Assembly (NCBI RefSeq): GCF_034344865.1
Contig: NZ_CP133774.1
Location: 5,890,001-5,954,000, forward strand
Origin: Pseudomonas sp. 10S4
GTDB lineage: Bacteria > Pseudomonadota > Gammaproteobacteria > Pseudomonadales > Pseudomonadaceae
Direction of reading: 5' to 3'
Length of the DNA stretch: 64,000 bases
Made by a program: the position numbers and the translations under genes. The notes beneath the pieces are model-generated. The model saw only the letters and a program-made list of their open reading frames with translations. It was not told the DNA's origin and made no database searches. Positions 27,213-34,377 of the stretch are shown here, piece by piece (within the stretch, counting starts at the first letter, position 1; the number at the start of each line of letters is the position of its first letter).

Positions 27213-27470
27213 TCAGGCTAAAACAGAGCACATCCCCAATGCCGAGCAATCCACCTGAAACGGCCCGAAAAACTCGGCCCGGACCTTCAACGGCGGATTC
27301 CCCACCAGTAAGCCCAAGCCCTTGGCCGTCTGAATGTTGTGGGCGATGCTGTGATTGCATTCGATGGCCCGCGCCACCGACCCCGCCGAGCCCTGCCCGA
27401 TCCCCAGCAAAGAAAAACCATTGGTGATGAACGCCAGAAAGGCGACGACCCAGAGTTTGCGCCCTTTCAT
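27213..27470 (-). CDS. Small exported hypothetical protein
   Basis: An 85-residue protein starting at 27470 (MKGRKLWVVAFLAFITNGFS) with GGGAG seven bases upstream inside the previous gene. The N-terminus is a signal peptide or membrane anchor (positively charged start, then about 20 hydrophobic residues). The mature part has three cysteines, one near the middle (IECNHS) and two close to the C-terminus (DCSALGMCSVLA), which could form a disulfide in the periplasm. The start overlaps the stop of the upstream small gene (ATGA), a strong sign of co-translation. I do not recognise the family and propose no function. Confidence 0.6.
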   Translation of the reverse strand: MKGRKLWVVAFLAFITNGFSLLGIGQGSAGSVARAIECNHSIAHNIQTAKGLGLLVGNPPLKVRAEFFGPFQVDCSALGMCSVLA

Positions 27471-27679
27471 GCTCCCACCACTCCCGCAACGTCCGCGTGA
27501 TCAACCACCACGCTTTGCGCGCGGTGTTCGAACTGGATGCCGGGATAGGCGACTTGAATCGGCGCTTGGAGGTCGTGTTGCGATTGGGCCGACAGGCTGA
27601 CAATGAGCACCATGGTCACGTAAAGACCGATGGCCAGGTAGGCGCCGTGTTTGGCAGAAGTGAGGATTGCGCTGGCCAT
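27467..27679 (-). CDS. Small single-span membrane hypothetical protein
   Basis: A 70-residue protein. I start at 27679 (MASAILTSAKHGAYLAIGLY) because GGAG stands ten bases before it; a further in-frame ATG at 27697 lacks such a site. Residues ~13-32 form one membrane helix or uncleaved signal (AYLAIGLYVTMVLIVSLSA). The rest is polar, ending VVDHADVAGVVGA. It is translationally coupled to the next small exported protein through an ATGA overlap, so the two probably act together. No family is recognised. A tract of AT-rich DNA upstream (27700-27780) probably contains its promoter. Confidence 0.6.
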   Translation of the reverse strand: MASAILTSAKHGAYLAIGLYVTMVLIVSLSAQSQHDLQAPIQVAYPGIQFEHRAQSVVVDHADVAGVVGA

Positions 27680-27794
27680 GGTGTTCTCCGTGGGCATGTT
27701 TCAGTGCCCACAGGATCGATCAAAAAACCGAAGTTAACTAGCGACCTTTATGCATAGTAGCCATCAGTTTTATTGATCATGAACCCGGCCGGAT

Positions 27795-27920
27795 TCAGTC
27801 CTCGATAAAGCTCATCAAGCGCTCACGGGCCGCATCCGGCTCGTCAAAAGCGGGCTGAGCAGCCGAGAGAATCGGGGTGGAGTAGAGAAACAGAAGAACC
27901 ACTGCCAGACGCATCGCCAT
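27795..27920 (-). CDS. Very small exported protein (41 residues)
   Basis: A 41-codon gene starting at 27920, with AGGA eleven bases upstream. The product begins MAMRLAVVLLFLYSTPILSA, a textbook signal peptide, and the predicted mature part is an acidic peptide of about 20 residues (AQPAFDEPDAARERLMSFIE plus D). An alternative ATG at 27914 would remove two residues. The ribosome binding site, signal peptide and clean stop support a real gene despite its size. Function is unknown; it belongs to a run of short exported proteins between 27.2 and 28.3 kb. Confidence 0.6.
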   Translation of the reverse strand: MAMRLAVVLLFLYSTPILSAAQPAFDEPDAARERLMSFIED

Positions 27921-28033
27921 GCCGCCGATCCTTTTCAAAGAGGAGGAGTCAAAAAATCAGCGTCAAATTTAAACTGATGGCTACGTGATATCAAGCAAGG
28001 GAATGATATCAATGTGATGCTGTCGTAAACGCG

Positions 28034-28111
28034 TTATGCAGGAGCGACATCACTCATTGTTTTTCGAACCGTTGGCGGTCGATCAAAACAAGTGACTTCG
28101 CTCCTGCATAA
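28034..28111. repeat. Inverted repeat with 21-base arms
   Basis: Arms at 28034-28054 (TTATGCAGGAGCGACATCACT) and 28091-28111 are reverse complements with two mismatches, separated by 36 bases. It lies just beyond the stop of the small exported gene at 28131 and could serve as its terminator hairpin. It shares the GGAGCGA core with the REP family but is otherwise different. Confidence 0.75.
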
Positions 28112-28130
28112 AAGGTGCAGGGCTTGAATT

Positions 28131-28310
28131 TCAGGCTTGGGTTTTGTGATCCAGCGCGGCATAGAAGTTGGCGCTCTGTTGCAGGTATTTCTGGGTGTAG
28201 CTCTGGGTGTGAGATTTTTTGCTGTTGATTTCAACGTTGGCACTGGCGGGCAGGGCAACGGTGGCAGAGATAGCGGATGCAGCGATGATGGAGAAGAGAT
28301 TGAAGTTCAT
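28131..28310 (-). CDS. Small exported protein (59 residues)
   Basis: A 59-residue protein from the ATG at 28310, with GAGG ten bases upstream. The first 24 residues are a clear signal peptide (FSIIAASAISATVALPASA), cleaved before NVEINSKKSH. The mature peptide is about 35 residues, rich in Ser, Gln, Lys and Tyr (HTQSYTQKYLQQSANFYAAL), without cysteines. No family is recognised. The sequence is small, hydrophilic and predicted to be periplasmic or secreted. It is transcribed toward the inverted repeat at 28034-28111. Coding is supported by the signal peptide, ribosome site and codon use. Confidence 0.65.
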   Translation of the reverse strand: MNFNLFSIIAASAISATVALPASANVEINSKKSHTQSYTQKYLQQSANFYAALDHKTQA

Positions 28311-28439
28311 GGCGGTATACCTCGGAGTTAGTTAGCTTGCTTGCCTTGTCAGGCCGTGAAGCAAACTTACTCCCCGAGGGTCCGCGCCTTGAAATGCTTT
28401 GTAGCATTAGCGGATATCAATCTCATTAATACTAGGGTG

Positions 28440-28462
28440 CAGGCCCCATCAACCGGGGCCTG
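28440..28462. terminator. Likely hairpin terminator of the lactonase-like gene
   Basis: An eight-base perfect stem, CAGGCCCC (28440-28447) and GGGGCCTG (28455-28462), with a seven-base loop, lies four bases past the stop of the minus-strand gene. The U tract on the minus side is weak, so factor-independent termination is likely but not certain. Confidence 0.6.
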
Positions 28463-28466
28463 CGGC

Positions 28467-29642
28467 CTATTGACGCACCAGGAACTTGAGGTCGCTCGGG
28501 GCATCCATCGGCAGTTTCTGCACGGTTTTGCCGAGCAGACCGGTCTTGGCATCGCGCTCGACGACGACAATCTCGTTACTTTTCTGGTTGGCGATCAACA
28601 GGAACTTGCCACTCGGGTCGAGGCTGAATTCCCGCGGGTGATCACCCTCCACCGAGCGTCGCTGCAGCTCCTTGAGCTGGGCGGTGGCCGGATCGATGGC
28701 AAATACCAGCATCTGGTTGGCGGTACCACGGTTGCTGACGTAGAGGAACTTGCCATCCTTTGATGCGTGAAGCGCAGCGCCGGCCTTGTCGGAGGTGGGT
28801 TGCCCCGCCGCCAAATCGACCATCTGGGTTTGCTTCAGTGTGCCGTCCTGGTAATCGAACACCGCCACCTGGGCGCTCATTTCCATGCTCAGCCAGGCGT
28901 GCTTGCCATCGGCGCTGAACAGCAAATGACGTGGTCCACTGCCCGCCGGCAGCGATACCGAGGCCGGAGTGGCTGGCGTCAGCGGTAGTAGCGGATTGGC
29001 CTTGGGATTGAAGTGGTAGACAAAGATCTTGTCCGCCCCCAGGTCATTGGAGAACACGTACTTGCCGTCCGGCGAGGAAATCGTCGAATGCACGTGGGCC
29101 GACATCTGCCGCTCCGGGTTGACCCGGCTCGACGGATGGCTGCTCATCTGCACCACAGGCTTGAGCTTGCCATCAGCGCCCACCGGCAACACCGCGAGGG
29201 TGCCGCCCGGATCTTCGACTACCGAGTAGTTGCTGACGAACAGGTGAGTGCCATCGCCGCTGAGGCTCGAATGGGTCGGCTCGTTGCCCAGACTCTGGAC
29301 CTGACTGATCAGCTTCAATTCAAAGGACTTGGGATCGATCGAATAGCTGCTGACTTTCCCGACCGGGTCAGCCTGTCCTGGACCGTTTTCGTTGACCACA
29401 AACAGGTGATGCTGGTCCTTGGACACGGTCAGCCAGGACGGATTTTCGCTCTTGACCACTTGCAGTGGCTTGGCGTCGATCTGCCCAGTGGCGCTGTCGA
29501 AGTTCAGGCGATAAATCCCCTGGCTCTGGCCCGCGGTGTAAGAGCCGACCAGCAGTTGATAATCATCGACGGTTGCAGCCTGAACGCCCATGGCGCCAAC
29601 GCTGCCCGCCATCAACAGTGGCCAGAAATTACGCATCTTCAT
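28467..29642 (-). CDS. Exported lactonase-family seven-bladed beta-propeller
   Basis: A 391-residue member of the YbhE/3-carboxymuconate cyclase-like lactonase family. The family includes cytoplasmic 6-phosphogluconolactonase, but here residues 1-23 form a signal peptide (FWPLLMAGSVGAMGVQA), so the enzyme works in the periplasm. Repeated blade motifs are visible (YQLLVGSYTAGQSQGIYRL; HLFVVNENG; HLFVSNYS; GPRHLLFSADGKHAWL; KFLYVSNRG; FLLIANQKSN). The start at 29642 overlaps the end of the upstream small gene; an internal ATG at 29636 is an alternative. A hairpin follows the stop. A substrate such as an aldonolactone is plausible given the sugar-acid cluster next door, but is inference. Confidence 0.87.
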   Translation of the reverse strand: MKMRNFWPLLMAGSVGAMGVQAATVDDYQLLVGSYTAGQSQGIYRLNFDSATGQIDAKPLQVVKSENPSWLTVSKDQHHLFVVNENGPGQADPVGKVSSYSIDPKSFELKLISQVQSLGNEPTHSSLSGDGTHLFVSNYSVVEDPGGTLAVLPVGADGKLKPVVQMSSHPSSRVNPERQMSAHVHSTISSPDGKYVFSNDLGADKIFVYHFNPKANPLLPLTPATPASVSLPAGSGPRHLLFSADGKHAWLSMEMSAQVAVFDYQDGTLKQTQMVDLAAGQPTSDKAGAALHASKDGKFLYVSNRGTANQMLVFAIDPATAQLKELQRRSVEGDHPREFSLDPSGKFLLIANQKSNEIVVVERDAKTGLLGKTVQKLPMDAPSDLKFLVRQ

Positions 29643-29928
29643 GCTCTACTTCCTCGTCGTCAGCACCACCGAAGGCGCTCATGCACACCAGCCGATGCTC
29701 ACCGGAATCACCGGTAACGAGCCAGCTTTGCAGGGTTGGGTCGAAGGTGGCTGCCTCAATTTGAGCCTTGCTGAATTCCCAATGCTTGAGCGCCCGGCCG
29801 TCCATGCATTCGATGTTCAGACTGTCGTCTTCTTCACCGAGGTAGAAGTCGGAGGCGTGCAAGCCGTCGATTTCCAGCATGTCGCAGTTTTCGAGAGCAT
29901 TGAGCAAGGTATCGGTTACGGCAGTCAT
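29629..29928 (-). CDS. Small acidic protein, possibly DUF5629 family
   Basis: A 99-residue acidic protein, starting at 29928 (MTAVTDTLLNALENCDMLEI); an upstream in-frame TTG at 29937 would add three residues. It has no signal peptide or membrane segment. Conserved-looking segments are DGLHASDFYLGEEDDSLNIE and WLVTGDSGEHRLVCMSAFGG. I recall similar proteins annotated as DUF5629 in Pseudomonas but cannot confirm this here. Its stop lies 13 bases inside the lactonase-like gene, so the two are probably co-transcribed. Function is unknown. Confidence 0.6.
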   Translation of the reverse strand: MTAVTDTLLNALENCDMLEIDGLHASDFYLGEEDDSLNIECMDGRALKHWEFSKAQIEAATFDPTLQSWLVTGDSGEHRLVCMSAFGGADDEEVEHEDA

Positions 29929-30023
29929 GGTGATCAATCATTCAATTGGAAAGAGGCAATGATAGCTCATCACTCCCACAGGACCTGTGCTGAACACAAA
30001 ACTCATGCACAACACCGAACAAA

Positions 30024-30113
30024 TGTGGGAGCGGGCTTGCTCGCGAAAGCGGTGGGTCAGCTTGCATTAATGTTTGATGTGCCGCCGTCTTCGCAAGCCC
30101 GCTCCCACAGGGG
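30024..30113. repeat. Inverted pair of REP elements
   Basis: Facing REP copies of the GTGGGAGCGGGCTTGCTCGCGA class flank about 40 bases. The right copy lacks a few bases (TCTTCGCAAGCCCGCTCCCA). It lies just beyond the stop of the semialdehyde dehydrogenase. Confidence 0.88.
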
Positions 30114-30127
30114 ATTGCGTTTGGCTG

Positions 30128-31707
30128 TTAGAGCGCGTCGCGCGAGGGTTTGCCGTCCACCAAGCGCTGAATTCGCAGCGGGTTGCCGTTTTTCAAGGGC
30201 TCAGGCAGCAAGCTGTCGGGGTAGTTCTGGAAGCACACCGGGCGCAGGAAACGGTCGATGGCCAAGGTGCCCACCGAGGTGCCGCGTGCATCGGACGTCG
30301 CCGGATACGGCCCGCCGTGAACCATCGAATCGCAGACTTCCACGCCGGTCGGATAGCCGTTAAGCAGGATTCGTCCGACCTTTTGCTCCAGCAACGCCGT
30401 CAGTTCGTTGAACTGTTCAAAGTCTGCCGACTCGCCAATGATCGTCGCCGTCAGTTGCCCGTGCAGCCCGTTCAACGCGGCGCTGAGCTGCGCCTGATCC
30501 GCGACTTCTACGAACACCGTGGTCGGACCAAACACTTCTTCCTGCAAGACTTCATCGCCATCGATCAACAGGCTGACATCCGCCTTAAACAACTGCGGTT
30601 GCGCCTGATTACCCTGTTGCGGGCTACCGGCCAAATGCTCAATACCCGGATGCGCCAGAAGCTTTTGCAGACCCTTGCCATAGCTGCTCAACGTCCCGGC
30701 GTTGAGCATGGTTTGCGCCGGCTGATCACCGATCAACCCCGCCACCAGTTGCGCGAACGCGCTGAACTGCGGCGAACGAATGCCAATCACCAACCCCGGA
30801 TTGGTACAGAACTGACCACAGCCCTGCACGACCGACGCCGTCAGGTCACGTGCGATGGTTTCAGCCCGGACCGCCAGAGCCTGAGGCAACACGATCACCG
30901 GGTTGATGCTCGACATCTCGGCGAACACCGGAATCGGTTGCGGCCGTGCGGCGGCCATGTCGCACAAGGCGCGACCGCCCTTGAGCGAACCGGTAAAGCC
31001 TACCGCCTGAATCGCCGGATGCTTAACCAGCGCTTCACCAACTCCGCCGCCGTAGATCATGTTGAACACACCGGCGGGCATCGCAGTTTTTCCGCCGCTC
31101 GGATGATTGCATCGGCGACCCATTCTGCTGTCGCCATATGACCGCTATGCGCCTTGAACACCACCGGGCAACCGGCCGCCAGCGCCGAAGCGGTGTCACC
31201 ACCAGCGGTAGAGAATGCCAACGGAAAGTTACTCGCACCGAATACTGCCACCGGGCCGAGGCCGATGCGGTACTGACGCAGGTCGGGACGCGGCAGCGGT
31301 TGGCGCTCAGGCAAGGCCTGATCGATCCGCGCGCCATAGAAATCGCCGCGCCGCAGAACCTTGGCGAACAAACGCATCTGGCCACTCGTGCGACCTCGTT
31401 CACCCTGGATACGGCCGGCGGGCAACGCGGTTTCGCGGCAGACCACGGCGACAAAGTCATCGCCCAACGCGTCGAGTTCATCGGCGATGGCGTCCAGGAA
31501 TTGCGCCCGTCGTTCGGCACTCAGGCTGCGATAGGCCGGGTATGCGCTGGCAGCAGCCTTGGCGGCAGCGTCCACTTCTTCCGGAGTCGCCTGGTAGAAA
31601 TCGCCGGGCAAGGCATCGCCCGTCGTGGCGTCGACGCTTTGCAGTTTAACGGCGCCGGTCGCGCGGCGCTGGCCGCCGATGTAGTTGTGGCCAAGGATCT
31701 GGGTCAT
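30128..31707 (-). pseudogene. Alpha-ketoglutarate semialdehyde dehydrogenase, frameshifted as sequenced
   Basis: An aldehyde dehydrogenase of the 2,5-dioxovalerate type, which oxidises alpha-ketoglutarate semialdehyde to 2-oxoglutarate, the last step of oxidative pentose or hexarate routes. The start at 31707 (MTQILGHNYIGGQRRA) has AGGAG seven bases upstream. The cofactor motif FGASNFPLAFSTAGGD is in the first frame. The general base region VFAEMSSINP and the nucleophile in GCGQFCTNPG are in the second. The break is at 31087-31091, where five T on the plus strand replace the six needed to join ...IIRAAEK to TAMPAGVFNMIYGGG. A one-base loss in a homopolymer is a classic read error, so the gene is probably intact in the cell. 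Confidence 0.9.
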
Positions 31708-31717
31708 GCGGATCTCC

Positions 31718-32710
31718 TTAAAGGGTGCCGACGGCGCCAGGTTCGAACGCCGCGGTCACCGGCGCTATGCCGTTGATCAATGGCGCGCCGAACTCGGCCT
31801 GGCTGATTTCAAACACGTCACCCGGTTGGGTGCGGATGCCATCGGCGAAGGACAGGGTCGCGGTGCCGAAGAAGTGAATGTGCACGTCCCCCGGTCGCAG
31901 GAACTGGCTGTATTTGAAGTGGTGGTATTCAAGGTTTTCAAGGCTGTGGCACATGTTGGCTTCGCCGCTGAGGAACTCGTTCTGCCACAACACCTCACCA
32001 TCACGCAGGATGCGGCTGGTGCCTGCCAGGTGTTGAGGCAGTTCACCGACCCGAAGTTCCGGACCATAGCTGCAACTGCGCAATTTCGAGTGCGCGAGGT
32101 AGAGGTAATTCTTGCGCTCCATCACGTGGTCGGAGAACTCGTTGCCCACCGCGTAGCCGAGGCGATACGGCTTGCCGTCGTGGCCAATAACGTAGAGGCC
32201 GCTGAGTTCGGGCTCTTCGCCGGCATCTTCGGCGAACGGTGGCAGCGGGAACGGCTGGCCCGGTCGAACCACGATGCTGCCATCGCCCTTGTAGAACCAT
32301 TCCGGTTGCACGCCCGCTTGGCCGGCCGCCGGTTTACCGCCCTCCACGCCCCACTTGAAAATGCGCATGGTGTCGGTCATCGCCGCTTCATCGCCAGTTT
32401 GCTGGTGCATTTTGTCGCGGGCCGAAGCGCTGCCTAGGTGAGTCAGGCCGGTGCCGCTGACCAGCATATGCGCCGGGTCCGGGTGATCCAGAGGTGGGAG
32501 GATACGCAAGCTGCTCAGCAACTCGGCATAGTCATGACTGACGCGCAGGCCCTGGTGTTGCACCTGTTGCTCAAGATTGATGCCCGCCTCGATCGCCGCC
32601 AGGGCCAGGTCGCGGACTGTGTACGCGCCCTTCACTTCCAACACTTGACCGGCTTCGACCACACCAACCCGGCGTTCGCCGTTAATCAATTCGAACTGAA
32701 CTAAACGCAT
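31718..32710 (-). CDS. AraD1/GguC family protein (fumarylacetoacetate hydrolase fold)
   Basis: A 330-residue protein of the AraD1 (GguC-like) family, which has a fumarylacetoacetate hydrolase-type fold and occurs in sugar-acid operons. By context it is the 2-keto-3-deoxyaldonate dehydratase step that yields alpha-ketoglutarate semialdehyde. Visible signatures are the acidic metal-site region GNEFSDHVMERKNYLYLAHSK (read in two halves: GNEFSDHVME and RKNYLYLAHSK) and the C-terminal PGDVHIHFFGTATLSFADG. The start at 32710 follows ACAGGAG. Only ten bases separate its stop from the dehydrogenase start. The exact substrate (arabonate or related) is not visible from sequence. Confidence 0.85.
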   Translation of the reverse strand: MRLVQFELINGERRVGVVEAGQVLEVKGAYTVRDLALAAIEAGINLEQQVQHQGLRVSHDYAELLSSLRILPPLDHPDPAHMLVSGTGLTHLGSASARDKMHQQTGDEAAMTDTMRIFKWGVEGGKPAAGQAGVQPEWFYKGDGSIVVRPGQPFPLPPFAEDAGEEPELSGLYVIGHDGKPYRLGYAVGNEFSDHVMERKNYLYLAHSKLRSCSYGPELRVGELPQHLAGTSRILRDGEVLWQNEFLSGEANMCHSLENLEYHHFKYSQFLRPGDVHIHFFGTATLSFADGIRTQPGDVFEISQAEFGAPLINGIAPVTAAFEPGAVGTL

Positions 32711-32750
32711 GATTTTCTCCTGTAAACAAATCTCGAAAACGCCGCAGCCC

Positions 32751-32848
32751 CCTGTGGGAGCGGGCTTGCTCGCGAAGGCGGTGTGTCAGTCACCACAGAT
32801 GCTGAATGTGATGCCCCTTTCGCGAGCAAGCCCGCTTCCACAGGGGAT
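32751..32848. repeat. Inverted pair of REP elements inside the catabolic operon
   Basis: REP copies of the GTGGGAGCGGGCTTGCTCGCGA class face each other across about 45 bases, between the MFS gene and the AraD1 gene. Because the genes on both sides read in the same direction, the hairpin would form in the operon mRNA and could reduce expression or protect the upstream part. Confidence 0.88.
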
Positions 32849-32860
32849 TTGTGTGATATT

Positions 32861-34183
32861 TCAGGTACGAGTCGCGCCCCGAGCACTGGCCGCAAACTGA
32901 TCCGCCGGCAACACATGCTTACGCTCCAGCAACCGGTAAACCACCCCCGTCAGCACCAGCCCAAACACCATTACCCCAGACAAGAAGTACAACCCCGAGG
33001 CCAGATTGCCGGTGTATTCCTTCAGCGCGCCGATCACGAAGGGCCCGATGTAGCCGCCGAGGTTGCCCACCGAGTTGATCAGCGCAATCCCCGCCGCCGC
33101 ACTGGCACCGGCGAAGAACCGTCCCGGCAACGTCCAGAACACCGCCGTGCAGGAAAACAGTGCGAACGCCACTAGGCACAGCGCCGCCAGTTGCGCCACC
33201 GGCAATGTCAGCCAGGCGCTGAGAAACAGGCCGATGGCGCCCAGCACATACAGCACCGCCAAATGGCCGTAGCGATCATTCAAGCGGTCGGAACTGCGCG
33301 GGACGATCAGCAAACCGATGATCCCGAAGATATACGGCACCGAGGACACGAACCCCGTCACCAGGTCACTGCCGCCGAACTGCTTGATCAGCGTCGGCAA
33401 CCACAAGCCCAAACCATAGATGCTCAACGTCACCGGCAGGTAGAACAGCGCCAGCAACAACACGCGCTTGTCTTTCAATGCATGCAATGGGTTGCCATGG
33501 CGGGTCTGGCCGTATTCGGCGAGGTCTTTTTTCAGTTCGCCGGTCAGCCAGTCCTTCTCGGCCTGGTCCAGCCATTTCACTTGTTGCGGGCCGTCGGGCA
33601 GGTAACGCAGCACCGGCCAGGTCAGCAGGATCGCCGGGGTGCCGATGACAATAAACAGCCACTGCCAGCCATGCAGACCGAGGGTGCCGTCCATGCCAAG
33701 CAAACCGCCGGACACCGGGCCGGTGATCATCATCGCGATGGGTTGGGAAAGGATGAACAGCCCGAGGATCTTGCCGCGATGGCGTACCGGGAACCATTGG
33801 GTGATGTAGTACAGAACGCCCGGGAAGAACCCGGCTTCAGCGGCGCCGAGCAGAAAGCGCATCACGTAGAAACTGTGCGGTCCCTGGACGAAGGCCATGC
33901 CGATGGTGATGGCGCCCCAGGTGATCATGATTCGCGCAAACCAGCGCCGCGCGCCGAAACGTTCGAGCATCAGGTTGCTGGGGATTTCCAGCAGGAAGTA
34001 GCCAATGAAGAACAGCCCGGCACCGAGGCCGTAGGCGGCGTCGCCGATACCAATGTCCGCGCCCATGTGCAACTTGGCGAAGCCGACGGCGGAGCGATCC
34101 ACATAGGCGATCAGGTACAGCAGGATCAGGAAGGGAATCAGTTTCAGCGTGATGCGACGAATAAGCCGCAGTTCCTCGCTCAT
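32861..34183 (-). CDS. MFS transporter, anion:cation symporter type
   Basis: A 440-residue major facilitator with twelve predicted membrane helices. The family mark of the anion:cation symporter group is clear: LLYLIAYVDRSAVGFAKLHM after helix 1, the loop FGARRWFARIMITWG, and the central RFLLGAAEAGFFPGVLYYIT. Proteins of this group carry sugar acids such as galactonate or glucarate. Here it most likely imports the aldonate consumed by the neighbouring dehydratase. It is the first gene of the minus-strand operon (MFS, AraD1, semialdehyde dehydrogenase) and starts 95 bases from a GntR-type operator match. Confidence 0.92.
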   Translation of the reverse strand: MSEELRLIRRITLKLIPFLILLYLIAYVDRSAVGFAKLHMGADIGIGDAAYGLGAGLFFIGYFLLEIPSNLMLERFGARRWFARIMITWGAITIGMAFVQGPHSFYVMRFLLGAAEAGFFPGVLYYITQWFPVRHRGKILGLFILSQPIAMMITGPVSGGLLGMDGTLGLHGWQWLFIVIGTPAILLTWPVLRYLPDGPQQVKWLDQAEKDWLTGELKKDLAEYGQTRHGNPLHALKDKRVLLLALFYLPVTLSIYGLGLWLPTLIKQFGGSDLVTGFVSSVPYIFGIIGLLIVPRSSDRLNDRYGHLAVLYVLGAIGLFLSAWLTLPVAQLAALCLVAFALFSCTAVFWTLPGRFFAGASAAAGIALINSVGNLGGYIGPFVIGALKEYTGNLASGLYFLSGVMVFGLVLTGVVYRLLERKHVLPADQFAASARGATRT

Positions 34184-34277
34184 GGGGTCGGTCTCCGATT
34201 GTTGTTGTTATAGAACCTCGGGGGACGCCTCTCGCGGAAAACCGCCAGGGCCAATCCCTCCGTTGAAACCGACTATA

Positions 34278-34288
34278 TAGTAATACTA
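34278..34288. promoter_or_regulatory. Putative GntR (FadR-type) operator upstream of the MFS gene
   Basis: TAGTAATACTA matches the FadR-subfamily half-site pattern TnGTnnnACnA at every fixed position. It lies 95 bases upstream of the MFS start in a short AT-rich block. The local regulator at 36366 is the obvious candidate ligand. Confidence 0.6.
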
Positions 34289-34352
34289 ATTAAGCAACAA
34301 CGCTTCCAAAGCGCCGTTTTTGCGCTTATGTTATCCCTCATGTTGAACAATA

Positions 34353-34363
34353 TAGTCATACAA
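34353..34363. promoter_or_regulatory. Putative GntR (FadR-type) operator upstream of the dehydratase
   Basis: TAGTCATACAA matches TnGTnnnACnA at every fixed position and ends 14 bases before the dehydratase ATG, overlapping where RNA polymerase or the ribosome would bind. Repression released by a pathway intermediate is the expected mode. Confidence 0.6.
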
Positions 34364-34377
34364 TAAGAGAGGCGATC

